Source of the DNA: Pseudomonas libanensis
GTDB taxonomy: Bacteria; Pseudomonadota; Gammaproteobacteria; Pseudomonadales; Pseudomonadaceae
DNA: 64,000 bases
Reading direction: 5' to 3'
NCBI RefSeq assembly: GCF_001439685.1
Contig: NZ_JYLH01000010.1
Span: 185,418-249,417, forward strand
The notes under the pieces were generated by a model. The model saw only the letters and a list, made by a program, of their open reading frames with translations, had not been told where the DNA came from and searched no databases. This document shows positions 36,201 to 43,802 of this stretch, piece after piece (the first letter of the stretch is position 1; every line of letters begins with the position of its first letter). Position numbers and translations under genes: made by a program.

Positions 36201-37470
36201 GCAAAGCCTTGCCCAGCGGATCATCATCGCCTTTGCCTTGATGAGTGCGTTGGTGGCGGGGGCCTTCGCCATGGGGATCGTTGCGACGGTGCACCTGGTG
36301 GAAGAGAAGTTGATCTCGGCTGGCCTGGGCGGTGACCTGCAACGCCTGCTGTTGATGGACAGTGTCGAAGACTGGAGCCACCGGCCGGAGCCGGACCAGC
36401 TGTTTTACTTCAGTGGCGGGCGCGGCGATTTCGAACTGCCCAAGGATCTGCGCCACCTGGAGCCGGGTTTTCATGAGGTGTTTCGCGAGTCGCTGTCGTA
36501 TCACGCCATGGTCGAGGTGATCGATGGCCGGCGTTATGTGCTGCTGCAAGACCAAAGCGATTTCGAAGAACGTGAGCGTGTGCTGTTTGCCGTGGTGCTG
36601 GTGGGGTTCGTGCTCAGCCTGGCGCTGGCGGTATTCCTCGGTTGGGTGCTGGCCCGCAAGGTGATGGCGCCGGTGGTGCGGTTGGCTCGCCAGGTGCGTC
36701 ATCGTGACCAACTGCTGGGCCTGGCCCCGCCCCTGGCCCCGGATTATGCTGCCGATGAAGTGGGCGAGCTGGCGGTGGCGTTCGACGCCACCCTGGGCCG
36801 CTTGCGTCAGGCGCTGTCCCGCGAGCAACTGTTTACCAGCGATGTGAGCCACGAGTTGCGCACGCCCTTGATGGTATTGGCCAGCTCCTGCGAACTGTTG
36901 CTGGAAAACCCGGCCATTGATGAACGTGGGCGCCGCCAGGTGGAGCGCATCGCCCGTGCCTGTGAAGAAATGCGCGAACTGGTGCAGACCTTCCTGATGC
37001 TGGCGCGCGCCAAGCACGATGATGCTGCCGTTGCGCCCCAGGGCAACCTCAGCCAGGTCGCCGAAGACCTGCTCGGTATCTGGCGCGAGCCTATCGAGAA
37101 AAAAGGCCTGGAGTTGATCTACCGACCAGGCAACCCGCTGGATACCCGCTACAACACCACTTTCTTGCACGCGGTGATGGGCAACTTGCTGCGTAACGCG
37201 CTGCACTACACCGAGCACGGGTTTATCCGCCTCACGTTGGAGCCCAGTGGCTTCGTGGTGGAGGACACCGGTGTCGGCATTCCCGAAGAAAAACGCGAAG
37301 CGATGTTCGAGCCGTTTGTACGCGGCAGCGAGAACCGCGGCGAGGGTCTGGGCCTGGGCCTTTCATTGGTGCAACGGATCTGCGAGAGCCAAGGCTGGAA
37401 CGTGAGTTTGAGCACCATGGAACCCAATGGCTGCCGATTTCACGTGGAGTTGAGCCAGGTCAAATCCTGA
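36190..37470 (+). CDS. colS: ColS sensor histidine kinase
   Basis: A 426-residue membrane kinase: TM1 (about 10-35), a periplasmic domain of about 95 residues, TM2 (about 137-158), a HAMP region, HisKA with phospho-His in SDVSHELRTPLMVL, and HATPase motifs VMGNLLRNALHYTE, VEDTGVGIP and GEGLGLGLSLVQ. In P. putida ColS senses excess iron and zinc through acidic periplasmic residues; this copy has acidic clusters such as HEVFRES and DFEERE. ATG 36190 is chosen (GAGGG 5 nt upstream) over GTG 36187; it overlaps colR. Confidence 0.92.
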   Translation: MEFKQSLAQRIIIAFALMSALVAGAFAMGIVATVHLVEEKLISAGLGGDLQRLLLMDSVEDWSHRPEPDQLFYFSGGRGDFELPKDLRHLEPGFHEVFRESLSYHAMVEVIDGRRYVLLQDQSDFEERERVLFAVVLVGFVLSLALAVFLGWVLARKVMAPVVRLARQVRHRDQLLGLAPPLAPDYAADEVGELAVAFDATLGRLRQALSREQLFTSDVSHELRTPLMVLASSCELLLENPAIDERGRRQVERIARACEEMRELVQTFLMLARAKHDDAAVAPQGNLSQVAEDLLGIWREPIEKKGLELIYRPGNPLDTRYNTTFLHAVMGNLLRNALHYTEHGFIRLTLEPSGFVVEDTGVGIPEEKREAMFEPFVRGSENRGEGLGLGLSLVQRICESQGWNVSLSTMEPNGCRFHVELSQVKS

Positions 37471-37658
37471 CCGTTCAGTCTGTCGTTTTGCTGATGCAGA
37501 GTGCCCGCTTTTCAGCGAAGATGGCCCCATGCTACTGAATGTTTCTGTAAAGTCTTGAAATGTATGCAGTTGGACAGGACAAGATTTTCACAATGAGTTG
37601 ACCTGTTGATCACAGTTCGCTGCATAAGGTTGTAGGCATCAGTTACTGGAGACGTGCG

Positions 37659-38339
37659 ATGCCTTCCCCAATCAAGTTGGAATTTTCCGAAAAGTACGAC
37701 GATCAACACGCGCAACAATATTTGCTCAAACATCAGGACAATCTGGCTCGCCGGTTGTCCCACAAACGCGACGAGCAACTGGCGCGCGGTGCGCTGGCCA
37801 TGGCCGGTGAACCCGGTCTGGTGCTGGATCTGCCTTGTGGCGCTGGACGCTTCTGGCCGTTGCTGGCCGAAAAACCCAACCGTGTAATTATCGGGGCTGA
37901 CAATTCGGCGTCGATGTTGAAGATCGCCACTACCGCCCAACCGGCGGATGTGGTGAAACGGGTACGCCCTTTGCAGACATCTGCCTTTGATATCGATTTG
38001 CCAGATAACTCCGTCGACAGTATTTTCTGCATGCGCTTGATGCACCACATCGGTGAGCCTGAGCACAGGCTGACAATATTGCGCGAGTTTCAGCGGGTTA
38101 CCCGTGACAGCGTGATTATTTCGCTGTGGGTAGATGGCAATTTCAAGGCCTGGAAGCGCAAGCGCAGCGAAGTACGTCGTCGCAAACGAGGTGAGCAGGA
38201 AGGTTACCAAAACCGGTTTGTGTTACCGGCTGCTACTGTCGAGGCAGAATTCGAGCAGGCCGGTTTCCGTGTTCAGGAATCCCTGGACTTCATACCGCTC
38301 TACGCCATGTGGCGAGTATATGTATTGCGCAAGAGGTAA
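37659..38339 (+). CDS. SAM-dependent methyltransferase of the colRS-linked operon
   Basis: A 226-residue class I methyltransferase: SAM motif I in VLDLPCGAGRFWPLL (about 54-68), the acidic end of motif II in VIIGADNS, and motif IV-like region near FDIDLPDNSVDSIFCM. It sits directly after colS and 4 nt before the WapQ-type kinase. This is the orf222-wapQ layout reported from P. fluorescens WCS365, where ColRS controls the pair. The substrate is unknown; lipopolysaccharide or a lipid is a fair guess. A TTTTCAC at 37585-37591 upstream might belong to a ColR site. Confidence 0.85.
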   Translation: MPSPIKLEFSEKYDDQHAQQYLLKHQDNLARRLSHKRDEQLARGALAMAGEPGLVLDLPCGAGRFWPLLAEKPNRVIIGADNSASMLKIATTAQPADVVKRVRPLQTSAFDIDLPDNSVDSIFCMRLMHHIGEPEHRLTILREFQRVTRDSVIISLWVDGNFKAWKRKRSEVRRRKRGEQEGYQNRFVLPAATVEAEFEQAGFRVQESLDFIPLYAMWRVYVLRKR

Positions 38340-38343
38340 CAGG

Positions 38344-39063
38344 ATGGCAGTTGAGTGCGTAGCAGGCAGTCATGTAGCTCCCGAAGAACGATTTGATTTT
38401 TTCTGGCGTCAGCAAGGCGAGTGGGTTGAAGAACCCAATCGCCGACGTGGTGGCGAAAGCGGCGTGCAGCGTGTGGTAGGCCCCAACGGGCGGTTGCTCT
38501 ATAGCAAGCGCCAGACCGGCCATATTTACCGCAGTTGGCTGCACCCCTTTGGGCGCCCGACCGTGCTACGTGAACGTGATGCCCTCAAGGGCCTGCGTTT
38601 GCTGGATGTGCGCGTGCCGGAGCTGGTGTTCTGCGAGGCGCGACGCGACCCGGAGCACCAATGGAAAGCCCTGCTGGTCACTGCGTCCCTGGACGGTTTC
38701 GACGAGATCGAAAACTGGTACGCCGCTGGCGGCCGTGAACAGTATGGCGAGGCCGTCCACGAGCGCTTGCTGCAGGAATTGGCCGGCACCCTGGCCCGCA
38801 TGCATAAAGGCCGCTGGCAGCACGGTTGCCTGTATATCAAGCACATCTTCGTGCGGGTCACCGGCGAGCCCGAGGCGGCGACTGTAGAAGTGGCCCTGCT
38901 GGACTTTGAAAAATGTCGCCAACGCTTGACCGCTTATCGGGCCGCGTCCCATGACATGCTGCAATTGCGCCGCCATTCGTCGTGGAATGATACCGACTGG
39001 AAAAAACTCAGCTACTTTTACGAGACGGCGTTTGGCAGCGCTATCAAGGGTTTAATCAGATGA
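38344..39063 (+). CDS. wapQ: InaA/WapQ-family lipopolysaccharide kinase
   Basis: A 239-residue cytoplasmic kinase of the Kdo/WaaP-like fold. The phosphate-binding lysine is probably in GRLLYSKRQTGH, the catalytic loop is MHKGRWQHGCLYIKHIFV (HG.LYxxH pattern) and the metal-binding Asp is in VALLDFEKCR. Such enzymes phosphorylate core-oligosaccharide heptose. ATG 38344 has AGAGGTAACAGG directly upstream. It follows the methyltransferase by 4 nt and overlaps the next small gene by 4 nt (ATGA), so the three are coupled. Confidence 0.85.
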   Translation: MAVECVAGSHVAPEERFDFFWRQQGEWVEEPNRRRGGESGVQRVVGPNGRLLYSKRQTGHIYRSWLHPFGRPTVLRERDALKGLRLLDVRVPELVFCEARRDPEHQWKALLVTASLDGFDEIENWYAAGGREQYGEAVHERLLQELAGTLARMHKGRWQHGCLYIKHIFVRVTGEPEAATVEVALLDFEKCRQRLTAYRAASHDMLQLRRHSSWNDTDWKKLSYFYETAFGSAIKGLIR

Positions 39064-39287
39064 AGCTAGAAATAGCACGAGGTTTGTTCCTGGTCGGGGC
39101 GTTGGGCGTTTCAGCCCTGGCCCTGGCGGTGTGGGAACAACCTCGCACACAAGTGCTCAGTGCGGTAGATGGCGGTGGGCAATGCCTGTTGCCACGCATT
39201 GCCAAGGCGAGTGTGGCGGCCAAGCCTGATCATGAATTGCTGTTATTCATGTTCGGGATGTCTCAAGCGATGAAGCCGCAGAGTTGA
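39060..39287 (+). CDS. Small membrane-anchored protein at the end of the wapQ operon
   Basis: A 75-residue protein that starts inside the wapQ stop (ATGA overlap). Residues 4-25 (IARGLFLVGALGVSALALAVW) form one TM or uncleaved signal anchor; the remaining 50 residues are mildly basic with one Cys. I recognise no family. Translational coupling to wapQ and a terminator right after it support a real gene with an envelope role, which is inference. Confidence 0.65.
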   Translation: MKLEIARGLFLVGALGVSALALAVWEQPRTQVLSAVDGGGQCLLPRIAKASVAAKPDHELLLFMFGMSQAMKPQS

Positions 39288-39298
39288 AACGATTGCCC

Positions 39299-39336
39299 CC
39301 AAAAAAAGGGCCTTGCGATGCGAGGCCCTTTTTTTA
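39299..39336. terminator. Bidirectional terminator between the wapQ operon and the DUF1513 gene
   Basis: AAAAAAAGGGCCT and AGGCCCTTTTTTT around TGCGATGCG; T-runs on both strands serve both convergent transcripts. Confidence 0.92.
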
Positions 39337-39363
39337 TGCCTGAAGCTCCTACAGAGGGGTATT

Positions 39364-40464
39364 TCAGATCAGGTGCAGGTGGTTATCCCAAAAGCCGGCC
39401 GGTAATTCCAGCGGCTTGGCCAGCAGCGTTGACTGGCGGCAATCATAGAAGCGGCATCGCCCTTGGCCTGACGTGACGACGAATCCATCGGCTACTGCAC
39501 CCACACCGGCGCAGTCGGGTAGCGGCCCATCCAGGCGCAGCTCGGCGCTGTCCATGTCCCAGATAAAGAAGCGATTGCCCCGTGGCGCGGTCAGTGCCAC
39601 CAGGCGCAGTTCGCTGTGCACCGCCACGCTGGCGGTGTAGTGCCCCATCGCCTGCAACTGCTCATCAGCCACCGGAAACGCCACGAAAGGCTGGCCCGGG
39701 CGCTTGATCGCCAGCAACTCCGAGCGTTCCTGGGACGGCCCCATGAACTGCTGCCCGGTGAGGATAGTGCCATCGTTGGCGATGCCCATATGGCGCACGC
39801 TGTTCATCTGCTGGCCCAGGGTTTCCTTGCTGATCAAGGTGCCATCGCGGTGCATCAGCACCAGGCTCGGCTCCATGGCGTTGAGGTTCATCTCTACCCG
39901 GCTTTCGGCTTCGGTGCGAATACCGCCGTTGGCCACCACCAGTGTTTCGCCGTCGGGCATCCAGGAGACCTGATGCGGGCCGATGCCGTGGGTGGAAATC
40001 TCGCCACTATGCACCAGCCGCTCGCCTTCGAACTTATACACACCCAATAGGCCGCGGCCGGGGTCAGACGTGTCGTTCTCGGTGGCGTACAGCCAGTCGC
40101 CGCTCTTATGGATCACCGCATGCCCGTAGAAATGGCGGTTGGCGTTCGAACTGATGGTTTGCAACAGCGCGCCATCACGCAGGTCGATCAGGTAACTTTC
40201 GGTGCCCGGGCGGCGGGCGACGAACAGCGCAATCGGCAACGTCGGATGGTTGATGATGTCGTGGCAGCGCTGGCCGACCCGGGTGGCAAACACCTGCTTG
40301 CCATCCAGGCGATAGCCGACGGCGTAGTGCTTGCCGTCGGCATCATCCCGCGCCGACAGCAGCAGCGGGCCTTTATCCTTGCCTTTGAACAGCGTCCAGC
40401 CGCCCAACGTAAGGGCGCTGAGCAGCACGCTGCCCACCGCCAAAGCCTGTCGCCTGAGCATCAT
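39364..40464 (-). CDS. DUF1513 family protein
   Basis: A 366-residue exported protein: an N-terminal hydrophobic segment (AVGSVLLSALTLGGWTLF, about 8-26) preceded by RR, suggesting a signal or anchor (possibly Tat-like), then a beta-propeller-like body with repeats such as GDWLYATEND and DGETLVVANGG. Its start overlaps the imelysin stop (TGATG). It is the last gene of a DHOR-imelysin-DUF1513 operon often under iron control. A role in periplasmic iron handling is inferred from this context. Confidence 0.85.
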   Translation of the reverse strand: MMLRRQALAVGSVLLSALTLGGWTLFKGKDKGPLLLSARDDADGKHYAVGYRLDGKQVFATRVGQRCHDIINHPTLPIALFVARRPGTESYLIDLRDGALLQTISSNANRHFYGHAVIHKSGDWLYATENDTSDPGRGLLGVYKFEGERLVHSGEISTHGIGPHQVSWMPDGETLVVANGGIRTEAESRVEMNLNAMEPSLVLMHRDGTLISKETLGQQMNSVRHMGIANDGTILTGQQFMGPSQERSELLAIKRPGQPFVAFPVADEQLQAMGHYTASVAVHSELRLVALTAPRGNRFFIWDMDSAELRLDGPLPDCAGVGAVADGFVVTSGQGRCRFYDCRQSTLLAKPLELPAGFWDNHLHLI

Positions 40465-41528
40465 CAGTCACCGTCGTTGGCGTTGAAGCCCAGTTGGATT
40501 CCCAGGGCCTTGGCCAGCTCGCCTTCATGCAGGCGGTGGACCACGTTGAGGCTGTCGTAGATGTCGTTGAGCTGCTGGCGCCCGGCGTCATCGTTCAACA
40601 GTTCGTTGAGGCTGCGCTGGTTACTGGCGAACAGTTTCAAGGACGCGGCATAGGCGGCGTCGATCTTCTCGGCCAACGGCTTCTGGTCCGCCGGCAGCAG
40701 GCCACGCAAGCCTTTGTTGTCGACGCCGACCCACACGGTCTGGGCCGCGGCGAGGCTCACCTCCAGGCTTTGCAGCGACGACTGGCTGCGCCATGCATCG
40801 GCCTGGAACGGCTGCGGGATGCCCTTGGTCTGGCGGCCCATGGGCGTGCCGAGTTTTTTCTTCAGGGTGTCCAGGGCGGTCACTTGCACACGCAGCAGGT
40901 CGGCAATGGCCTCGTGGGAATCAGCGTAGCGCTGGTTCGGGAACTTGGTCATCTGCGCGAGCATGCCGTCGGTGCTGTTCCAGCTGGCGAGAATCTCTTC
41001 GGCCAGGACTTTCTGGCGCTCGCCGATGGCCATCAACAGTGGGCAGTAGCGGGCTTTCTGCGCTTCGTCGGCGACGTCTGGCTTGGCGTCGTAGAGGATG
41101 TATTCGTAGGCCGACAGGCCCTGCACCACGACACTGGATTTAGCCAGGGCGGCGGCATCGATCTGCGGCTGGGCGCTGACCAATTGCTCGACCTGGCGAC
41201 CGACCAGGTTCTTCTTGTCCGGCCAGAACTGCACCTGCCAGGCACGGTTGCCCTCGGCCAGCGGACCGATCAGCAGCGGTTGCAACTCGGCCCAGGCTTT
41301 TTGCGCGTGGAGGAAGTCGGCACGGGCGGTGTCCAGGCTTTCCTTGCCCTGGCAGTAGGCCAGGGCGCTGACGGCCAGTTGGCGGTCGGCCTCAACCCAG
41401 CGGCTGTAGGTCGGCAGTATCACTTGCTTGGCGATGGCCGCCGAGGTCACCGCTTGCGGGTCCTGGGGCGAGCAGGCGCCGAGGGCAAGGGCGGCCAGGC
41501 TGGTGAACAACAACTTGGGACGAAACAT
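40464..41528 (-). CDS. Imelysin-family lipoprotein
   Basis: A 354-residue lipoprotein: signal peptide with lipobox ALGAC (Cys at about 19), then an all-helical imelysin domain (about 30-340). I do not see the GxHxxE metal motif of the EfeO/IcmP class at the expected place (the region reads KKNLVGRQVEQLV), so it belongs to the subgroup lacking it. It lies between a diheme oxidoreductase (31 nt upstream) and a DUF1513 protein (overlapping), a known iron-uptake-related arrangement in pseudomonads. Confidence 0.88.
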   Translation of the reverse strand: MFRPKLLFTSLAALALGACSPQDPQAVTSAAIAKQVILPTYSRWVEADRQLAVSALAYCQGKESLDTARADFLHAQKAWAELQPLLIGPLAEGNRAWQVQFWPDKKNLVGRQVEQLVSAQPQIDAAALAKSSVVVQGLSAYEYILYDAKPDVADEAQKARYCPLLMAIGERQKVLAEEILASWNSTDGMLAQMTKFPNQRYADSHEAIADLLRVQVTALDTLKKKLGTPMGRQTKGIPQPFQADAWRSQSSLQSLEVSLAAAQTVWVGVDNKGLRGLLPADQKPLAEKIDAAYAASLKLFASNQRSLNELLNDDAGRQQLNDIYDSLNVVHRLHEGELAKALGIQLGFNANDGD

Positions 41529-41559
41529 GTCGAGCTCCCTTCTGTAAGTGGGGCAAAGC

Positions 41560-42999
41560 TTATAAAGAATTCAGGAACGCCAGCAACGCGGCACGCTGCT
41601 CGGCATTGAACGACAACACATGCTGCTGCGCCGCTTGTGCTTCACCGCCATGCCACAGCACGGCCTCGAGCAGGTTGCGGGCGCGGCCGTCATGCAAGAA
41701 CTGGGTGTGACCACTCACGGCTTGCGTCAGGCCAATGCCCCACAACGGCGGGGTGCGCCAGTCGCGGCCAGAGGCTTTGAATTCGGTACGGTTATCGGCG
41801 AGGCCTTCGCCCATATCGTGCAACAACAGGTCGCTGTAGGGGCGTATCACCTGGTTGGCCAGCTCGGGTTCGGCGGCGTTGGCGGCCGTGGTGAATCTCG
41901 GCTTGTGACAGCCCTGGCAACCGGCTTGGTAGAACAGGTTCTTGCCGGCCAGCACCTGCGGTGTGTTGACGCCTCGGCGCGCGGGCACCGCGAGGTTACG
42001 GGTGTAGAACAGCACCAGGCGCAGGATATTGTCGCTGACTTCCGGCTCGCCGTCAGGGCCATTGCCGTTGGGCGCCTGCTTGCAGGCCACTTGGGCGTCG
42101 GTGCAATCATCGAAAGGCCTCAAGGAGGTCGTGAGGCCCATATCACCGGAAAAGGCGTGAACGTTTTGTTGATTGAGGTTGGGTTGCCCGGCTTTCCAGC
42201 CAAAACGCCCGAGTACGGTTTTATGCTGGGCGTCATCCCAGACCCGGTTGGCGCGGCCGACGATGGCGTCTTTATCGGCGGTCTTGGGGTCGGTGTTGCG
42301 CAGGATATCGGCGTCGCTGATCGCTTCGAGCAGGCCCAGGCCGATCATCGGTGGTGCCACCCGTGCGGAGAAGCGTGTATCAGGATGCATCGGGCCGTAG
42401 CCGAGCTGGGTTATTTGCAGGTCGGGTTTGCGCAATTCGACGACGGTGCCGTCCTTGAAGCTGACTTGGACAGGGCTGTAGTCGACCCGCACCTTGCCTT
42501 CCGGAACGACGCCCGGCACGGACATGTCCTGCAACTGCCCGCCATACACCGGCTCGGGGACCACGCCGAGTTGCTCGATGAGCTTGGCGTAGGAGGGGCG
42601 CTCTGTAATGGAGAGAGGGATGGAGAGGCGCACCAGCATAGACACCGCATTCGGCGCATCAGGCAGCGGCGGATGGCCCCGGCCGTCCTTGATATGGCAG
42701 TTCTGGCAGGCGTTGGTATTGAACAGCGGGCCCAGGCCATCCCGTGCCGTGGTGGTGGACGGGGCGATCACCCAGGGGCTGCGGAAGAAACTGTTACCGA
42801 CGCTGAAATCCAGGCGGCGGGTGGGCGCCAGGTTGGCCGAGGGCAGGGAAAAGGCGTTCTGGTCGCGCTTGTTCACCGTCGTCGCGCCACCGGACCGCGA
42901 CTCACCCGGCTCGGCCTTGGTGAAGCGGGGGGCGTCGTCGCAAGCGGTCAGGCTTAAAGCCATCAACGCTGCGGACAGGCAAAAAAGCGCACGGAACAT
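41560..42999 (-). CDS. Diheme thiol oxidoreductase (DUF1111) lipoprotein
   Basis: A 479-residue periplasmic c-type cytochrome anchored as a lipoprotein (lipobox SLTAC, Cys near 20). Two heme-binding motifs are present: CQNCH in NTNACQNCHIKDGRGH (about residue 98) and CQGCH in QAGCQGCHKPRF. ATG 42999 is chosen with AGGAA about 6 nt upstream; the 24 codons before it lack signal features. It is the first gene of the operon here. In P. aeruginosa an imelysin gene (icmP) lies nearby, but here the divergent nitroreductase starts 140 bp upstream. Confidence 0.9.
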   Translation of the reverse strand: MFRALFCLSAALMALSLTACDDAPRFTKAEPGESRSGGATTVNKRDQNAFSLPSANLAPTRRLDFSVGNSFFRSPWVIAPSTTTARDGLGPLFNTNACQNCHIKDGRGHPPLPDAPNAVSMLVRLSIPLSITERPSYAKLIEQLGVVPEPVYGGQLQDMSVPGVVPEGKVRVDYSPVQVSFKDGTVVELRKPDLQITQLGYGPMHPDTRFSARVAPPMIGLGLLEAISDADILRNTDPKTADKDAIVGRANRVWDDAQHKTVLGRFGWKAGQPNLNQQNVHAFSGDMGLTTSLRPFDDCTDAQVACKQAPNGNGPDGEPEVSDNILRLVLFYTRNLAVPARRGVNTPQVLAGKNLFYQAGCQGCHKPRFTTAANAAEPELANQVIRPYSDLLLHDMGEGLADNRTEFKASGRDWRTPPLWGIGLTQAVSGHTQFLHDGRARNLLEAVLWHGGEAQAAQQHVLSFNAEQRAALLAFLNSL

Positions 43000-43139
43000 C
43001 GGAATTCCTGGAAACGGTCGGAAAATGTGGTCGCAAAGTCTAACAGGGCAGGGCGGTTTGAATAAGAGCAATTATCGTTTGGTGGCATCCGGATTCATTC
43101 CCGCTAGAATGACTGCACATTTTTTTCTGGAGGTGGCCA

Positions 43140-43703
43140 ATGCAGGCTCTCGACGCTTTGCTCAACCGTGTTTCCGTGCCACGTCTGCTGGAACCGGCAC
43201 CGACCCAGGAGCAGCGCGACCTGTTGTTCGCCGCCGCCATGCGTGCGCCCGACCACGGTCAGCTGCGCCCTTGGCGTTTCCTTACCGTAGAAGGCGCGGC
43301 CCGTGAGCAGATGGGCACGCTGTTGGCCGAGGCCGCGCGCCTGCAAGATGCCGACGCTCCCCAGGCGGTCATCGACAAGGCCCAGAACGGCCCGCTGCGT
43401 GCGCCGTTGGTGGTGGTGGTGATTGCGCGCCTGCAAGAGCACTTCAAGGTGCCCAAGTCCGAGCAATTGCTGGCGGCGGCCTGTGCAGCCCACGGCATCC
43501 TGTTGGCGGCCTATGCCCAGGGAATTGGTGCGGTGTGGCGGACCGGGGAGTTGTCCTACTCGGCCCATGTAGCCAAAGGGTTGGGGCTGACGGCGGATGA
43601 AGAAGTGATTGGCTTTCTTTACCTCGGCACGCCGCAGAACCCGCCGCGTACGGCGCCGAAGGAAGACCTGACGCCGTTCGTCCAGGCCTGGACCGGCCTG
43701 TAA
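43140..43703 (+). CDS. Nitroreductase family protein (YdjA-like)
   Basis: A 187-residue FMN-dependent nitroreductase. FMN-contact segments AAAMRAPDHGQLRPWRF (about 31-47) and AAYAQGIGAVWRTGEL (about 123-138) are characteristic of YdjA. Single-domain enzymes like this act as homodimers and reduce nitro compounds or quinones with NAD(P)H. TGGAGG lies 8 nt before the ATG. It is divergent from the diheme oxidoreductase gene and followed by a REP pair. Confidence 0.93.
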   Translation: MQALDALLNRVSVPRLLEPAPTQEQRDLLFAAAMRAPDHGQLRPWRFLTVEGAAREQMGTLLAEAARLQDADAPQAVIDKAQNGPLRAPLVVVVIARLQEHFKVPKSEQLLAAACAAHGILLAAYAQGIGAVWRTGELSYSAHVAKGLGLTADEEVIGFLYLGTPQNPPRTAPKEDLTPFVQAWTGL

Positions 43704-43708
43704 TTCCC

Positions 43709-43799
43709 TGTGGGAGCGGGCTTGCTCGCGAAGGCGGTGGCTCAGTCAATAGATCAGGTGACTGACACACCGCCTTCGCGAGCAAGCCCGCTCCCACAT
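43709..43799. repeat. REP pair (GCGGGCTTGCTCGCGAAGGC type)
   Basis: Inverted copies of GTGGGAGCGGGCTTGCTCGC, a third arm type in this window, with a pairing spacer (GTCA.../TGAC). It lies between the convergent nitroreductase and chemoreceptor genes, ending 3 nt before the latter's stop. Confidence 0.92.
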
Positions 43800-43802
43800 T
43801 TT

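Noticed and set aside
37585..37591. TTTTCAC upstream of the colRS-linked methyltransferase as a ColR site
   Set aside because: The motif is too short, and I could not place the second half of a ColR-type repeat with confidence.
43058..43076. Possible Fur box upstream of the diheme oxidoreductase gene
   Set aside because: TTGAATAAGAGCAATTATC matches the 19-bp consensus at only about 11 positions, far weaker than the site at 51666; not enough to call.
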